From positions 1-64,000 of the forward strand of contig NZ_AJWM01000076.1 in the NCBI RefSeq assembly GCF_000281085.1: a DNA stretch of 64,000 nucleotides. Direction: 5' to 3'. A program made the translations under genes and the position numbers. The stretch is from Catenovulum agarivorans YM01 (GTDB taxonomy: Bacteria; Pseudomonadota; Gammaproteobacteria; Enterobacterales; Alteromonadaceae). The notes beneath the pieces were generated by a model, which had not been told where the DNA came from, did no database searches, and was given only the letters and a program-made list of their open reading frames with translations. Position 1 is the stretch's first letter; the number at the start of each line of letters is the position of its first letter. Below, piece after piece: positions 36,908 to 44,973 of this stretch.

Positions 36908-37510
36908 TTAGAAGAAGTCTGGGTTGCGTTTTTTGCGGCGAGGCATGAGTGCTAACAAATAACCTAAAACTAAACTGCCTAAAGCTAGTGCGCCGCCTTT
37001 TATCATCCAATCCATTTTTACTTTTTCTTGAGTTTGCGCATCGTTTTGTTGAATTTGAGCGAGCTGCATTTGGTAATTTTGCACAGAGCTTTCTAATTTC
37101 GCATTTGTTTGTTGTTGACGTTCAAGCTGGCTTTCCAGCAACATTTGTTCGCTTTGTTGCGTATTAAGTTTATTCGTTACCTCAGTTAATTCAGCTGTTG
37201 TTTTTTCAAGAGCTTGTTGGCTTTGAACAAATTTCTGTTTCAAACTTTGTTCAGTGCTAACGTACTGGCTTTCAATCCAACCTGTTTTATTGTCGTATTC
37301 TACTTGGCTGAAACTTCCATCTTCCGATTTTTCAATTAAGCTGATTGGGCTACCTGCTTCTATCGTGCCAACAATTCGATAATTGCGCGTTGGCCCTGAG
37401 TGGACAAATACGGTAAGTTGATCAGAAACATAGGCGGATTGTTCGGCTTTTGCGGTTGTTGACCAAGTTGAAACCAACATTAAGCAGACTGTAAGTATGC
37501 GTAACTTCAT
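36908..37510 (-). CDS. ygiM: SH3-domain membrane-anchored protein (YgiM-like)
   Basis: 200-aa envelope protein of the TIGR04211-type SH3 family. The ATG at 37510 is used (GGAG seven bases upstream) rather than an upstream TTG. A Sec signal peptide (about 1-22) leads to a bacterial SH3 domain (about 25-90, with FVHSGPTRNYRIVG and GWIESQYV). A Gln-rich coiled coil follows (about 95-165), then one C-terminal membrane helix (about 172-190) and a basic tail RRKKR. It faces the periplasm and probably binds the wall or a partner. Placement beside the ygiF homologue matches E. coli. Confidence 0.85.
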   Translation of the reverse strand: MKLRILTVCLMLVSTWSTTAKAEQSAYVSDQLTVFVHSGPTRNYRIVGTIEAGSPISLIEKSEDGSFSQVEYDNKTGWIESQYVSTEQSLKQKFVQSQQALEKTTAELTEVTNKLNTQQSEQMLLESQLERQQQTNAKLESSVQNYQMQLAQIQQNDAQTQEKVKMDWMIKGGALALGSLVLGYLLALMPRRKKRNPDFF

Positions 37511-37696
37511 TAATAACTCCAATATGGCTGGAAATAGTTCTTATCCCTGCGCTTAATTAAAACTGATTTAGCAAAATTTGCCACAACTATACTTGAATCG
37601 GCTGAGCTGTACAAAGCATAAAGAATACTTGAACTCCAACAATAGGTCGGGTATTTTCGTTCTTCAATTAATTAATCGCGAATTGTGTCGCCATTT

Positions 37697-39229
37697 ATGG
37701 AAACTGAGATAGAGCTCAAGTTTGTTGTAGATACGCAAGCTGAGCATGATAGTGAGTCTGTTCTCACCCAAATTAAAACCCTTGTCGAACCTTGGTTACA
37801 AAACCAAGGTTATAGCCAAAAGAAATTATCCAATATCTACTTTGATACCCCAGAGCAAAAATTACGAGCATATGACTGTGGTTTGCGCATTCGTTCGGTG
37901 GATAATCAAGCTGAGCAAACGTTAAAAACCGCTGGAATTTGTGTTGGTGGTTTACACAAACGCCCTGAATACAATATTGCTGTTGAGCAACAACAGCCAG
38001 ATTTATCTTTGTTTCCTGTGGATGCTTGGCCGGAACAATTTGATTGGCAAGATGCGCAATCACAGTTAATCGCTTTATTCGCCACTGACTTTGTTCGGCA
38101 TAAATGGCGTATTCAAATTGAGCAGTGCCAAATTGAGGTGGTGTACGATTTAGGTGAAGTGAGTGCTCAAGGCAATCAGGTCGCAATTAATGAAATTGAA
38201 ATTGAATTAATTGATGGTGATATGCGCGAATTATTTTCGCTCGCGCACAAACTCACTGAAAAACTACCGTTGCGTTTATCCAACGACAGCAAAGCCGCAC
38301 GTGGTTATCGACTGTTTTTAAATCAAACCAATCAAATCAAACCAAGTTTGGGTGTGGTTAAACTCAGCGCAGATATGGATGTAGAGCAGGCATTTTCAAA
38401 TAGCATACAGCATGGTTTAGCCTACTGGCAGTACCACGAAGAGCTGTTTGCTAGTCAATCAGATTTGAAAGCGGTTAGGCATGTGCAACGCGGTGTTTGG
38501 CTAGTCCGTCATACTTTTTGGTTGTTTCGCAATTACATCCCGAAAAAAGCTTCTACTGAATTGCGCAAAGAACTTAAGTGGTTAAGTAAAGAGTTTGATT
38601 GGTTAGACAATGCTTTGCACGTTAAACAATTAACCTCGAAAAAAGGCCAGTTTAGAAAAAAAGTAGCAGACGATGAAAAACTGCTCGCCTACCTTGAAGA
38701 CAAAGTGATTGTTGAAGAGTGTGTCGCAAGAGCTCGTAAGTTATTTTATAGCGCTCGTTATAATGCTTTGATATTAAAACTGATGCGTTGGTTAACCGAG
38801 CGTGGTTGGCGTTGTTATTCTGAAATTGACGAGCAAGCACTACAAGCGAATATTTGTGCGGTTGCCCGTGCGCTTAATCAAAACAGTTGGATTAAAATTC
38901 AGCGGTTAATGCCGCTTAAATCTAGTTATTCTGCAATTGATTATATTCAACTTGAACGCTCAATTGGCCGTGCACTGTTAACTGGTGTGTGTGTTGGCAG
39001 TTTGTTTGCCGAAGATGAAAGGTTAGATTTTCGCGCGCCTTGGCTGGATATTATGCAAGGTATCGCCGATTTAAAAACATTGTTTAGTTTTAAATTGTGT
39101 ATTGAGTTATATCCAGAAGAGAACAAACCTGAGCTTGAAATTTGGGCGGATGCCAAAATTAACAGTTTAGTGAGTATTATGGAGCAGTCGCGTCAGTCTG
39201 CTTTGCGTATGGAACCTTATTGGCATTAG
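37697..39229 (+). CDS. ygiF: CYTH-CHAD protein, inorganic triphosphatase (YgiF-like)
   Basis: 510-aa cytoplasmic protein. The CYTH domain (about 1-205) starts with the signature EIELKF and has the tunnel charges typical of triphosphate tunnel enzymes. The CHAD domain (about 220-500) is helical, His/Arg-rich and known to bind polyphosphate. E. coli YgiF hydrolyses inorganic triphosphate. The ATG at 37697 is preferred to an upstream GTG because family members start directly at the ExExK strand. No strong Shine-Dalgarno sequence is visible. Divergent from ygiM. Confidence 0.88.
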   Translation: METEIELKFVVDTQAEHDSESVLTQIKTLVEPWLQNQGYSQKKLSNIYFDTPEQKLRAYDCGLRIRSVDNQAEQTLKTAGICVGGLHKRPEYNIAVEQQQPDLSLFPVDAWPEQFDWQDAQSQLIALFATDFVRHKWRIQIEQCQIEVVYDLGEVSAQGNQVAINEIEIELIDGDMRELFSLAHKLTEKLPLRLSNDSKAARGYRLFLNQTNQIKPSLGVVKLSADMDVEQAFSNSIQHGLAYWQYHEELFASQSDLKAVRHVQRGVWLVRHTFWLFRNYIPKKASTELRKELKWLSKEFDWLDNALHVKQLTSKKGQFRKKVADDEKLLAYLEDKVIVEECVARARKLFYSARYNALILKLMRWLTERGWRCYSEIDEQALQANICAVARALNQNSWIKIQRLMPLKSSYSAIDYIQLERSIGRALLTGVCVGSLFAEDERLDFRAPWLDIMQGIADLKTLFSFKLCIELYPEENKPELEIWADAKINSLVSIMEQSRQSALRMEPYWH

Positions 39230-39253
39230 TTTTTGCAAAAGGTTGTATTTTGA

Positions 39254-39286
39254 GGCGTGATTTAGCTTAACTATCACGCCTTTTTT
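39254..39286 (+). terminator. Rho-independent terminator after the CYTH-CHAD gene
   Basis: GGCGTGAT pairs with ATCACGCC around an 11-nt loop, followed by six T (39281-39286). Confidence 0.88.
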
Positions 39287-39312
39287 GTATCTGTGATATT
39301 GATGAAGATCAG

Positions 39313-39753
39313 TTAAGGTTGCTTTTCAGCGCATTTTGCACATAAACCATGCGCTTCGATGGTTGGTTTTAAAATGGTAAAACCTGATTTATGCGCTGCT
39401 TCACTTAATGCGCTGAAAATTGTTTCGTTATCAATTTCTTCAACTAAGCCACAGTCATCACAAATAAGTAATTGCGCTTTGTGGTGCTCTGCAAAATGGC
39501 TGCACAATACATAGGCGTTTTGTGGTTCAACTTTATGCACAAAACCTTGTTCTATTAAAAACTCGAGCGCGCGATAGATAGTTGGTGGTTTAGCTTTGGC
39601 ATCGGTTTGCTGTAGTTGAGTGAGTAAGTCGTATGCGCCCACTGAACCTTGTGCATCTGCCAATAAACCAAAAACCTGTTCTCTGACTGGGGTAAAGCGT
39701 GCGCCGTTTTTTTGGCAAACTAGGCGAGCCTGTTCTAATAAGTTATTTGGCAT
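39313..39753 (-). CDS. zur: Fur-family zinc uptake regulator Zur
   Basis: 146-aa metalloregulator. The N-terminal winged helix (about 1-80) has RFTPVREQVF and PPTIYRALEFL. The dimerisation domain has two CxxC pairs, CDDCG and CAKC, for the structural zinc, plus histidines (HFAEHHKAQ) for the sensing site. Among Fur proteins the length, the CAKC ending near the C-terminus and the lack of the Fur HHDH motif favour Zur. It represses zinc uptake genes when zinc is plentiful. None of its usual targets is in the window. Confidence 0.85.
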   Translation of the reverse strand: MPNNLLEQARLVCQKNGARFTPVREQVFGLLADAQGSVGAYDLLTQLQQTDAKAKPPTIYRALEFLIEQGFVHKVEPQNAYVLCSHFAEHHKAQLLICDDCGLVEEIDNETIFSALSEAAHKSGFTILKPTIEAHGLCAKCAEKQP

Positions 39754-39923
39754 ATTTTTAGGTACGTGGCTTATTTACTTAAAATAGTCATTTTACTGGT
39801 TTTAATCAGCAATGCTACCGTTTTGATCCAGTCGCTGTTCGTGAGGTGTATTTAAGCTTATTCGAATTGGCTTTTGATTATGCCAGGGTGTTGCTGGCGG
39901 TCGCTGGTAGTCCTGTGGTATTC
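39754..39923. other. Promoter region of zur
   Basis: Short intergenic space upstream of zur with GC-rich patches near 39900. No regulatory dyad was recognised. Confidence 0.4.
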
Positions 39924-40114
39924 AAGCCCATTCGAAGCATAATTTTCTAAAAACGCTGCTTCGAAATAAATGCTAATCTTAAGACATAATTCATCCATGA
40001 AGCTTGGTTCCTGTCGTCATCCATGACTCCACCTCGCTTAGCTGCGAAGCTGTGCTTCGGTCTTCGCTCGCCCTATCTTTTGAAGTTTTAGAAAATTAGC
40101 TTTCGAATGGGCTT
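39924..40114. repeat. Family-A palindrome with inserted module (copy A3, inverted)
   Basis: The arms CCCATTCGAAGCATAATTTT and AAAATTAGCTTTCGAATGGG bound the element, in the opposite orientation to the other A copies. The inside carries an extra module with CTGTCGTCATCCATGACTCC and GTGCTTCGGTCTTC. The same module interrupts family-B copy B5 at 48.06 kb, so it moves between repeats. Confidence 0.72.
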
Positions 40115-40205
40115 TTATCATGTTTGGGAGTTGCTGATAGATCTACTTATAACCTCCTAGATAGTGGTAACTGTATTTGTTGTCCACAACCTGAAGAAAA
40201 AGCAT

Positions 40206-40301
40206 AGGAGCAATAACTTAGAGCAAAATTTCTTTTTCAGGGATGAAAAAGCGAAGCGTACAGGGATGTATTCACAGCGGTTTTGCGAAAGTTATGCTCC
40301 T
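40206..40301. repeat. Family-B palindrome (copy B3, inverted)
   Basis: The arms AGGAGCAATAACTTAGAGCA and GCGAAAGTTATGCTCCT are inverted repeats, and the core has the GCTGTGAATACATCCCTGTACG-type stretch on the minus strand. With A3 it forms an inverted A-B composite upstream of glgX. Confidence 0.72.
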
Positions 40302-40503
40302 GTGATTTTGGGCATATAGCAGTGAATTAGCAGCGATTTTTCACAGATGTTTCAGTAAGCCTGAATATATTGCACATCATGCGCCACCAATTGAAACTCC
40401 ATTCTCAGACTGATTGAACGAAATTTATCCATTTTTATTGATCTTGTCACAATAACTGGTTACAAATAACTAAGGCTGTAGCAGAGAACCAAGGAGGCTT
40501 CAT
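40302..40503. other. Promoter region of glgX
   Basis: About 200 bp upstream of glgX. It ends with a strong Shine-Dalgarno AAGGAGG (40491-40497) six bases before the ATG. No operator dyad was recognised. Confidence 0.5.
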
Positions 40504-42702
40504 ATGCTTAAGCGAACCACGGGTAAAATTCTACCCGGCAAACCGTATCCACTCGGTGCAAATTGGGATGGCAATGGAGTCAACTTTGCACTATTTTCAC
40601 AAGCGGCACAGCAAGTAGAACTGTGTTTGTTTGATGCAAAAACACATAAAATTACCGCAAACTATTTTCTAACCGAACATACAGACCAAGTTTGGCATAT
40701 TTACCTGCCCAATTTAAAACCCGGGCAACTGTATGGTTATCGTGTACATGGGCCATACAAACCCGAAAAAGGTTTAAGGTTTAATCCAAACAAACTGCTT
40801 ATTGACCCATACGCGCGCTCGATTGCTGGCGAATTAAAATGGCATGATTCAATATTTCCGTATCAAGTGGGTGACCCAAGTGATCCGCAGTTAGACCTGG
40901 TTGCCAATACTGAAGACAGTGCCCCCTATATGCCAAAAAGCCAAGTAATTGATAGTGGTTTTGACTGGGCGGATGATATAAAGCCAGATATAGATTGGCA
41001 TAAAACCGTGATTTATGAACTACATGTTAAAGGTTTTACTCAGCTTAACCCGTTATTGCCAAAACATTTACGCGGCACTTATTTAGGATTGGCGCAGCCG
41101 CAAGTTATTGAATATTTTAAAAAGCTCGGTGTTACAGCAATTGAATTACTGCCTGTTCATTATTTTTTAAACGATCGTCACTTAGTTGAACGCGGCTTAA
41201 CCAATTATTGGGGTTACAACTCAATTAACTATTTTGCCCCAGATCCGCGTTACGCCAAACAAGATGCAGTAAAAGAATTTAAACAAATGGTGCAAGCGCT
41301 GCACGCCGCTGGGTTAGAGGTTATTTTAGATGTTGTGTATAACCATACGGCTGAGGGGAATCATTTAGGCCCTATGTTGTCGTTTAAAGGTATTGATAAT
41401 GCTGCTTATTATCGCCTAGTGGATGGTATGCCAAGGTATTACATGGACTACACAGGCACTGGCAATACCCTAAATATGATGACACCAAAAGTATTGCAGC
41501 TGGTAATGGATAGCTTGCGCTATTGGATTGAAGAAATGCATGTCGATGGATTTAGGTTTGATCTCGCATCCGCTCTAGCGCGCGAACTACATGATGTTGA
41601 TAAGCTAGGTGCGTTTTTTGACATCATTCATCAAGATCCTGTGATCTCTCAAGTTAAATTAATTGCCGAGCCTTGGGATGTTGGCGAAGGTGGTTATCAA
41701 GTCGGAAATTTTCCAGTCGGCTGGACTGAATGGAATGGTAAATATCGCGATTGTGTACGTTCTTTTTGGAAGGGCGATGATGGCAAACTTGGTGAGCTGG
41801 CTTATAGGTTAACTGGCTCAAGTGATTTGTATCAGCACAATGGTCGTAGACCTTACGCCAGTATTAATTTTATTACCGCGCACGATGGTTTCACCCTACA
41901 CGATTTAGTTAGTTACAACGACAAACACAATCTTGCCAATGGCGAAAACAACCAAGATGGTGACAACCATAACTTGAGTTGGAACATGGGCAAAGAGGGC
42001 ATAAGTCGCAGTGACAAAGTAAATGCACTAAGGCGCAAGCAAAAACGCAACTTAATGGCGACTTTGTTGTTATCACAAGGTGTACCTATGCTCACGGCTG
42101 GCGACGAATACGGCCGAAGCCAACAAGGTAATAATAATGCTTATTGCCAAGACAATGAAATTAGTTGGTTTAATTGGCGCAGCAGTCAAGACAAACAACA
42201 CTTGTTTGAATTCTGCCAGCAGTTACTCAAAATACGAGATAAACACCCTATATTTCATCAAAGGCACTTTTTCCAAGGTCATGCTGTGCGGGGCAGTGAA
42301 GCCAAAGACATTACTTGGTTAGGCAAAAGTGGTGAAGAAATGTCAGATGAAGAATGGCAGAACCCAGACACCAAATATGTAGGTTTGCATTTGCACGGCC
42401 AAGCATTAAAAGATGTAGATGAGAAAGGCCAACCGCTGACAGACACAGATTTTGTTATTCTGCTGAATGCTGATCATAAAGATATTAAGTTTGCCATGCC
42501 AAATAGCTTAGGTAATGACTATAGCTGGCGGGTGGTGTTTGATACCGCCTACGACAACATCAGCAGAAAGCTGAAAAACATGCGCTATCACGCCGGTAGT
42601 TTATATCTGCTGCAAAGCCGCTCTTTCGTGTTATTAGAAAAAGCGCCTGTGCGCAAAAAAGCAATTAAACCACGTTTGTTGCCTTTAGTTGTCGCAGACT
42701 AA
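40504..42702 (+). CDS. glgX: Glycogen debranching enzyme GlgX
   Basis: 732-aa cytoplasmic GH13 isoamylase-type enzyme cleaving alpha-1,6 branches of glycogen or limit dextrin. The N-terminal CBM48 domain (PLGANWDGNGVNFALFS) precedes the barrel. The nucleophile is in VDGFRFDLAS, the acid/base in LIAEPWDVG and the third acid in ITAHDGFTL. The length is slightly above E. coli GlgX (657 aa), with a longer C-terminal part. No other glg gene is in the window. The stop overlaps the stop of the convergent gene by two bases. Confidence 0.93.
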   Translation: MLKRTTGKILPGKPYPLGANWDGNGVNFALFSQAAQQVELCLFDAKTHKITANYFLTEHTDQVWHIYLPNLKPGQLYGYRVHGPYKPEKGLRFNPNKLLIDPYARSIAGELKWHDSIFPYQVGDPSDPQLDLVANTEDSAPYMPKSQVIDSGFDWADDIKPDIDWHKTVIYELHVKGFTQLNPLLPKHLRGTYLGLAQPQVIEYFKKLGVTAIELLPVHYFLNDRHLVERGLTNYWGYNSINYFAPDPRYAKQDAVKEFKQMVQALHAAGLEVILDVVYNHTAEGNHLGPMLSFKGIDNAAYYRLVDGMPRYYMDYTGTGNTLNMMTPKVLQLVMDSLRYWIEEMHVDGFRFDLASALARELHDVDKLGAFFDIIHQDPVISQVKLIAEPWDVGEGGYQVGNFPVGWTEWNGKYRDCVRSFWKGDDGKLGELAYRLTGSSDLYQHNGRRPYASINFITAHDGFTLHDLVSYNDKHNLANGENNQDGDNHNLSWNMGKEGISRSDKVNALRRKQKRNLMATLLLSQGVPMLTAGDEYGRSQQGNNNAYCQDNEISWFNWRSSQDKQHLFEFCQQLLKIRDKHPIFHQRHFFQGHAVRGSEAKDITWLGKSGEEMSDEEWQNPDTKYVGLHLHGQALKDVDEKGQPLTDTDFVILLNADHKDIKFAMPNSLGNDYSWRVVFDTAYDNISRKLKNMRYHAGSLYLLQSRSFVLLEKAPVRKKAIKPRLLPLVVAD

Positions 42703-43694
42703 ATTCGACAAAGTGAGTCAATAGCTACTTGCGCTAAAAAGATATCACAACGCGGCACATGTGCTCTGTGCTGATGTTGTGAGTAATAACTAACAAACAG
42801 CTTACCTTGTTGGTAACACATACCTGGGTAGCTGTTGTCACCACCGCTGGGTAATTCAAGTAACGGCTTGAGCTTAAAACCTTGGGCCGTTTGACCTAGC
42901 TCAAATAACCAAGTGGTTAAACGGTATTTTTTACGCCAAGGTAAAAAGCGTCTGGCAGCAACAATAATACGACCGTCTGGCAATTGCTGTAATTTCGGCC
43001 CACCTAAATACTCACCTAAATCAAACCATTGCCATTGAGTGTATGGGGCTTTAGCTATGCCTAACTGCGCGGTGAAACTGTCGGCATCGCGCCTTAACAA
43101 ACAATAAGCAGTGCCATCATCCAAAAATAAAATATCACTTTCGTTAGGGTAACCTTTGCCATATTTAGCTAAACCGAAAAAGTTATCTAATAAAATTTGG
43201 TAATAGTTATTTCTATCGCCAGCCATTAATTTTACTCGGTTGGCTCTGCGATTATAAGCGACGCCTAAACTAGCGACTTGCGCTACAGGTGAAGTAACTG
43301 TACGCCACAACCACCAATTGTTTTCGCCCACAACTTTGGCTTGTGAGAAGCTTCGACCGTTTTGACTGACGCTAATGCAGTTTTCATTGGCAATATTGCG
43401 CAGTTGGCCATTGTGTTGTTGAAAACGTTTGCGATAGTAAAGTAATTGCAATTGCCCATTTGCATCAATGGACAACTTTGGATCGCGTAAATCTGCTAAA
43501 TATTCTGCAACTGTGCAGCACACTTGCCAGTTTGTCGCATCGTTTGAGCTTAAAATAATAATGCGCCCATCGGCACTGACATGGTTACTCGCTTGGCGAA
43601 AACAGCAGAAAAATTTGTCTTGGTAAAAGACTAAATCGGTAAAAGCGTTGTGTTTGTTGTTACTGTAGATACAGCTGAGCTGTTCAAGTTTCAT
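42699..43694 (-). CDS. Beta-propeller protein of the sialidase/arabinanase-like fold
   Basis: 331-aa protein without signal peptide. I do not recognise a characterised family. The sequence is predicted all-beta with repeated blades, e.g. LRDPKLSIDANGQLQLLYY, DGTAYCLLRRD and LPDGRIIVAARR. These resemble six-bladed sialidase-like or five-bladed GH43-like propellers, but no complete catalytic set can be named. Its stop TAG overlaps the glgX stop TAA in CTAA. A terminator separates it from the Nudix regulator upstream, so it is transcribed on its own. A cytoplasmic role in oligosaccharide metabolism is a guess. Confidence 0.75.
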   Translation of the reverse strand: MKLEQLSCIYSNNKHNAFTDLVFYQDKFFCCFRQASNHVSADGRIIILSSNDATNWQVCCTVAEYLADLRDPKLSIDANGQLQLLYYRKRFQQHNGQLRNIANENCISVSQNGRSFSQAKVVGENNWWLWRTVTSPVAQVASLGVAYNRRANRVKLMAGDRNNYYQILLDNFFGLAKYGKGYPNESDILFLDDGTAYCLLRRDADSFTAQLGIAKAPYTQWQWFDLGEYLGGPKLQQLPDGRIIVAARRFLPWRKKYRLTTWLFELGQTAQGFKLKPLLELPSGGDNSYPGMCYQQGKLFVSYYSQHQHRAHVPRCDIFLAQVAIDSLCRI

Positions 43695-43713
43695 TTGTGC
43701 TTCTCAAAAACAA

Positions 43714-43737
43714 AAAAGGATGCAAACGCATCCTTTT
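43714..43737 (-). terminator. Rho-independent terminator of the Nudix regulator gene
   Basis: AAAAGGATGC (43714-43723) pairs with GCATCCTTTT (43728-43737) around a 4-nt loop. Minus-strand transcripts end in a T-run. Confidence 0.88.
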
Positions 43738-43766
43738 GAATATCTAGTTACTTTATCAATACTAGC

Positions 43767-44498
43767 TTAGTATTCGAAATTAAAACCAAACTCTTTGAGC
43801 TTTTCGTACACGTGTACGTCGAAGCGATACAAGGTCGCAGCTCTATGTGCAACCGCCGTTTGTTTCTCTTTGCAGTTAATTAATAAATTCATTTTTTGAA
43901 TTTTACGACGGAAGTTTGGTTTATCTAATTTTTTATCCAAAATTGCTTCGTAAATTTCTTGCAGCTGTAACAGTGTGAATTTTTCTGGCAACAAACTAAA
44001 ACCGATTGGTTCGTGGCGAACTTTGTATTTAAGTTGCTCTAAACACTTATCGAGTATTTCTTTGTGGTCGAAAATTAACTCAGGTACGTCGTGTACATTA
44101 AACCAAGCAACCTCATGGGTGTTTTCCCCTTGATGTATATTGGCTTCGTCAAAACGGACTAAAGCGTAATAGACCACAGTAATAATGCGTCTCAATGGGT
44201 AGCGATTTACTTTACCAAAAGCACCAAGTTGGTCTAAATGAAAGTTTTCAACGCCTGTTGTCGCGGAAATAACCCGTGAAGCGGCATCTTCTAAGTTTTC
44301 GTCGGTATGAACCCAATGGCCAATCAGACCCCATTTGTTGGCAGCCAAACCTTGTTTGTATTTTACCAGTAAAACTTTTAATTTTCCGTCTTGCATTGCA
44401 AATATCAGGTTATCAACAGAGATATTTGGCATGGATTTTTCGGGCAGCTGTTCTTCATTATCCATTTCAGCGGCCATTAAATTGATAGTGTGTGTCAT
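43767..44498 (-). CDS. Nudix-type transcriptional regulator (NrtR/AraR-like, dead Nudix)
   Basis: 243-aa protein with an N-terminal Nudix fold (about 25-165) and a C-terminal winged helix (about 170-243, with FTLLQLQEIYEAIL and FRRKIQKM). Proteins of this build are regulators such as NrtR or the arabinose regulators of Bacteroidetes. The Nudix box is degenerate: the conserved REUxEE glutamates are replaced (R75 is followed by Val, then Ala79 and Thr80), so hydrolysis is unlikely and the fold should act as a ligand sensor. It diverges from the GH3 gene with a 20-bp perfect palindrome between, probably its operator. Confidence 0.85.
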   Translation of the reverse strand: MTHTINLMAAEMDNEEQLPEKSMPNISVDNLIFAMQDGKLKVLLVKYKQGLAANKWGLIGHWVHTDENLEDAASRVISATTGVENFHLDQLGAFGKVNRYPLRRIITVVYYALVRFDEANIHQGENTHEVAWFNVHDVPELIFDHKEILDKCLEQLKYKVRHEPIGFSLLPEKFTLLQLQEIYEAILDKKLDKPNFRRKIQKMNLLINCKEKQTAVAHRAATLYRFDVHVYEKLKEFGFNFEY

Positions 44499-44553
44499 AT
44501 TGTTGTTTTGAATATTTTATTTAAGGGTCAAAAATAATTGTGCTCAAGCCTTT

Positions 44554-44573
44554 TGTATACAAATTTGTATACA
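44554..44573. promoter_or_regulatory. 20-bp perfect palindrome, candidate Nudix-regulator operator
   Basis: TGTATACAAA followed directly by TTTGTATACA, a perfect dyad 56 bp upstream of the Nudix regulator start and 400 bp upstream of the GH3 gene. It fits an autoregulatory operator. Only this copy was found in the window. Confidence 0.6.
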
Positions 44574-44973
44574 GATTGCTCAGAGTTTACTCGCTTTTCT
44601 TACAAAATAGAACACATAATGCGTGGGTGTATTCGCTGGTAAGACCTTCTAATTACTAATTAATTTTGCCTTTATTGTATAAAGGTGACATAAAACAGAG
44701 GTTTAGGCTTTTTATATATGGATATTGATTTTAGTTTTCGCATATTTTGTCAGACGCTTTTTAAACTAAATTGTTGTGCAAGCTTTTGTTGAAAGCGCAT
44801 GCACAAAGTCACTTTTGGTGTTTTTCATATAGTATGACTGAATATTTCAAGCTTCAGTCATAGTAATCAAATATATCTCCTTATGATAACATTTGCAGAA
44901 AACGTTTACATTAATTGCGATTTTGTGCCATCCTATATAAATATTTCAATCAAACATACAAAACGGTGAGGCT
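44574..44973. promoter_or_regulatory. Divergent regulatory region upstream of the GH3 gene
   Basis: 400 bp without a gene. Near the GH3 end, GAAAACGTTTAC (44898-44909) contains AAACGTTT, a dyad with central CG as seen in LacI-family operators. It is followed by an AT-rich TATATAAATA before the Shine-Dalgarno GGTGAGG. The function of the remaining sequence is unknown. Confidence 0.4.

Noticed and set aside
44898-44909. LacI-type operator upstream of the GH3 gene
   Set aside because: Only the central AAACGTTT is symmetric and no LacI-family regulator is in the window; kept only as a note in the regulatory region.
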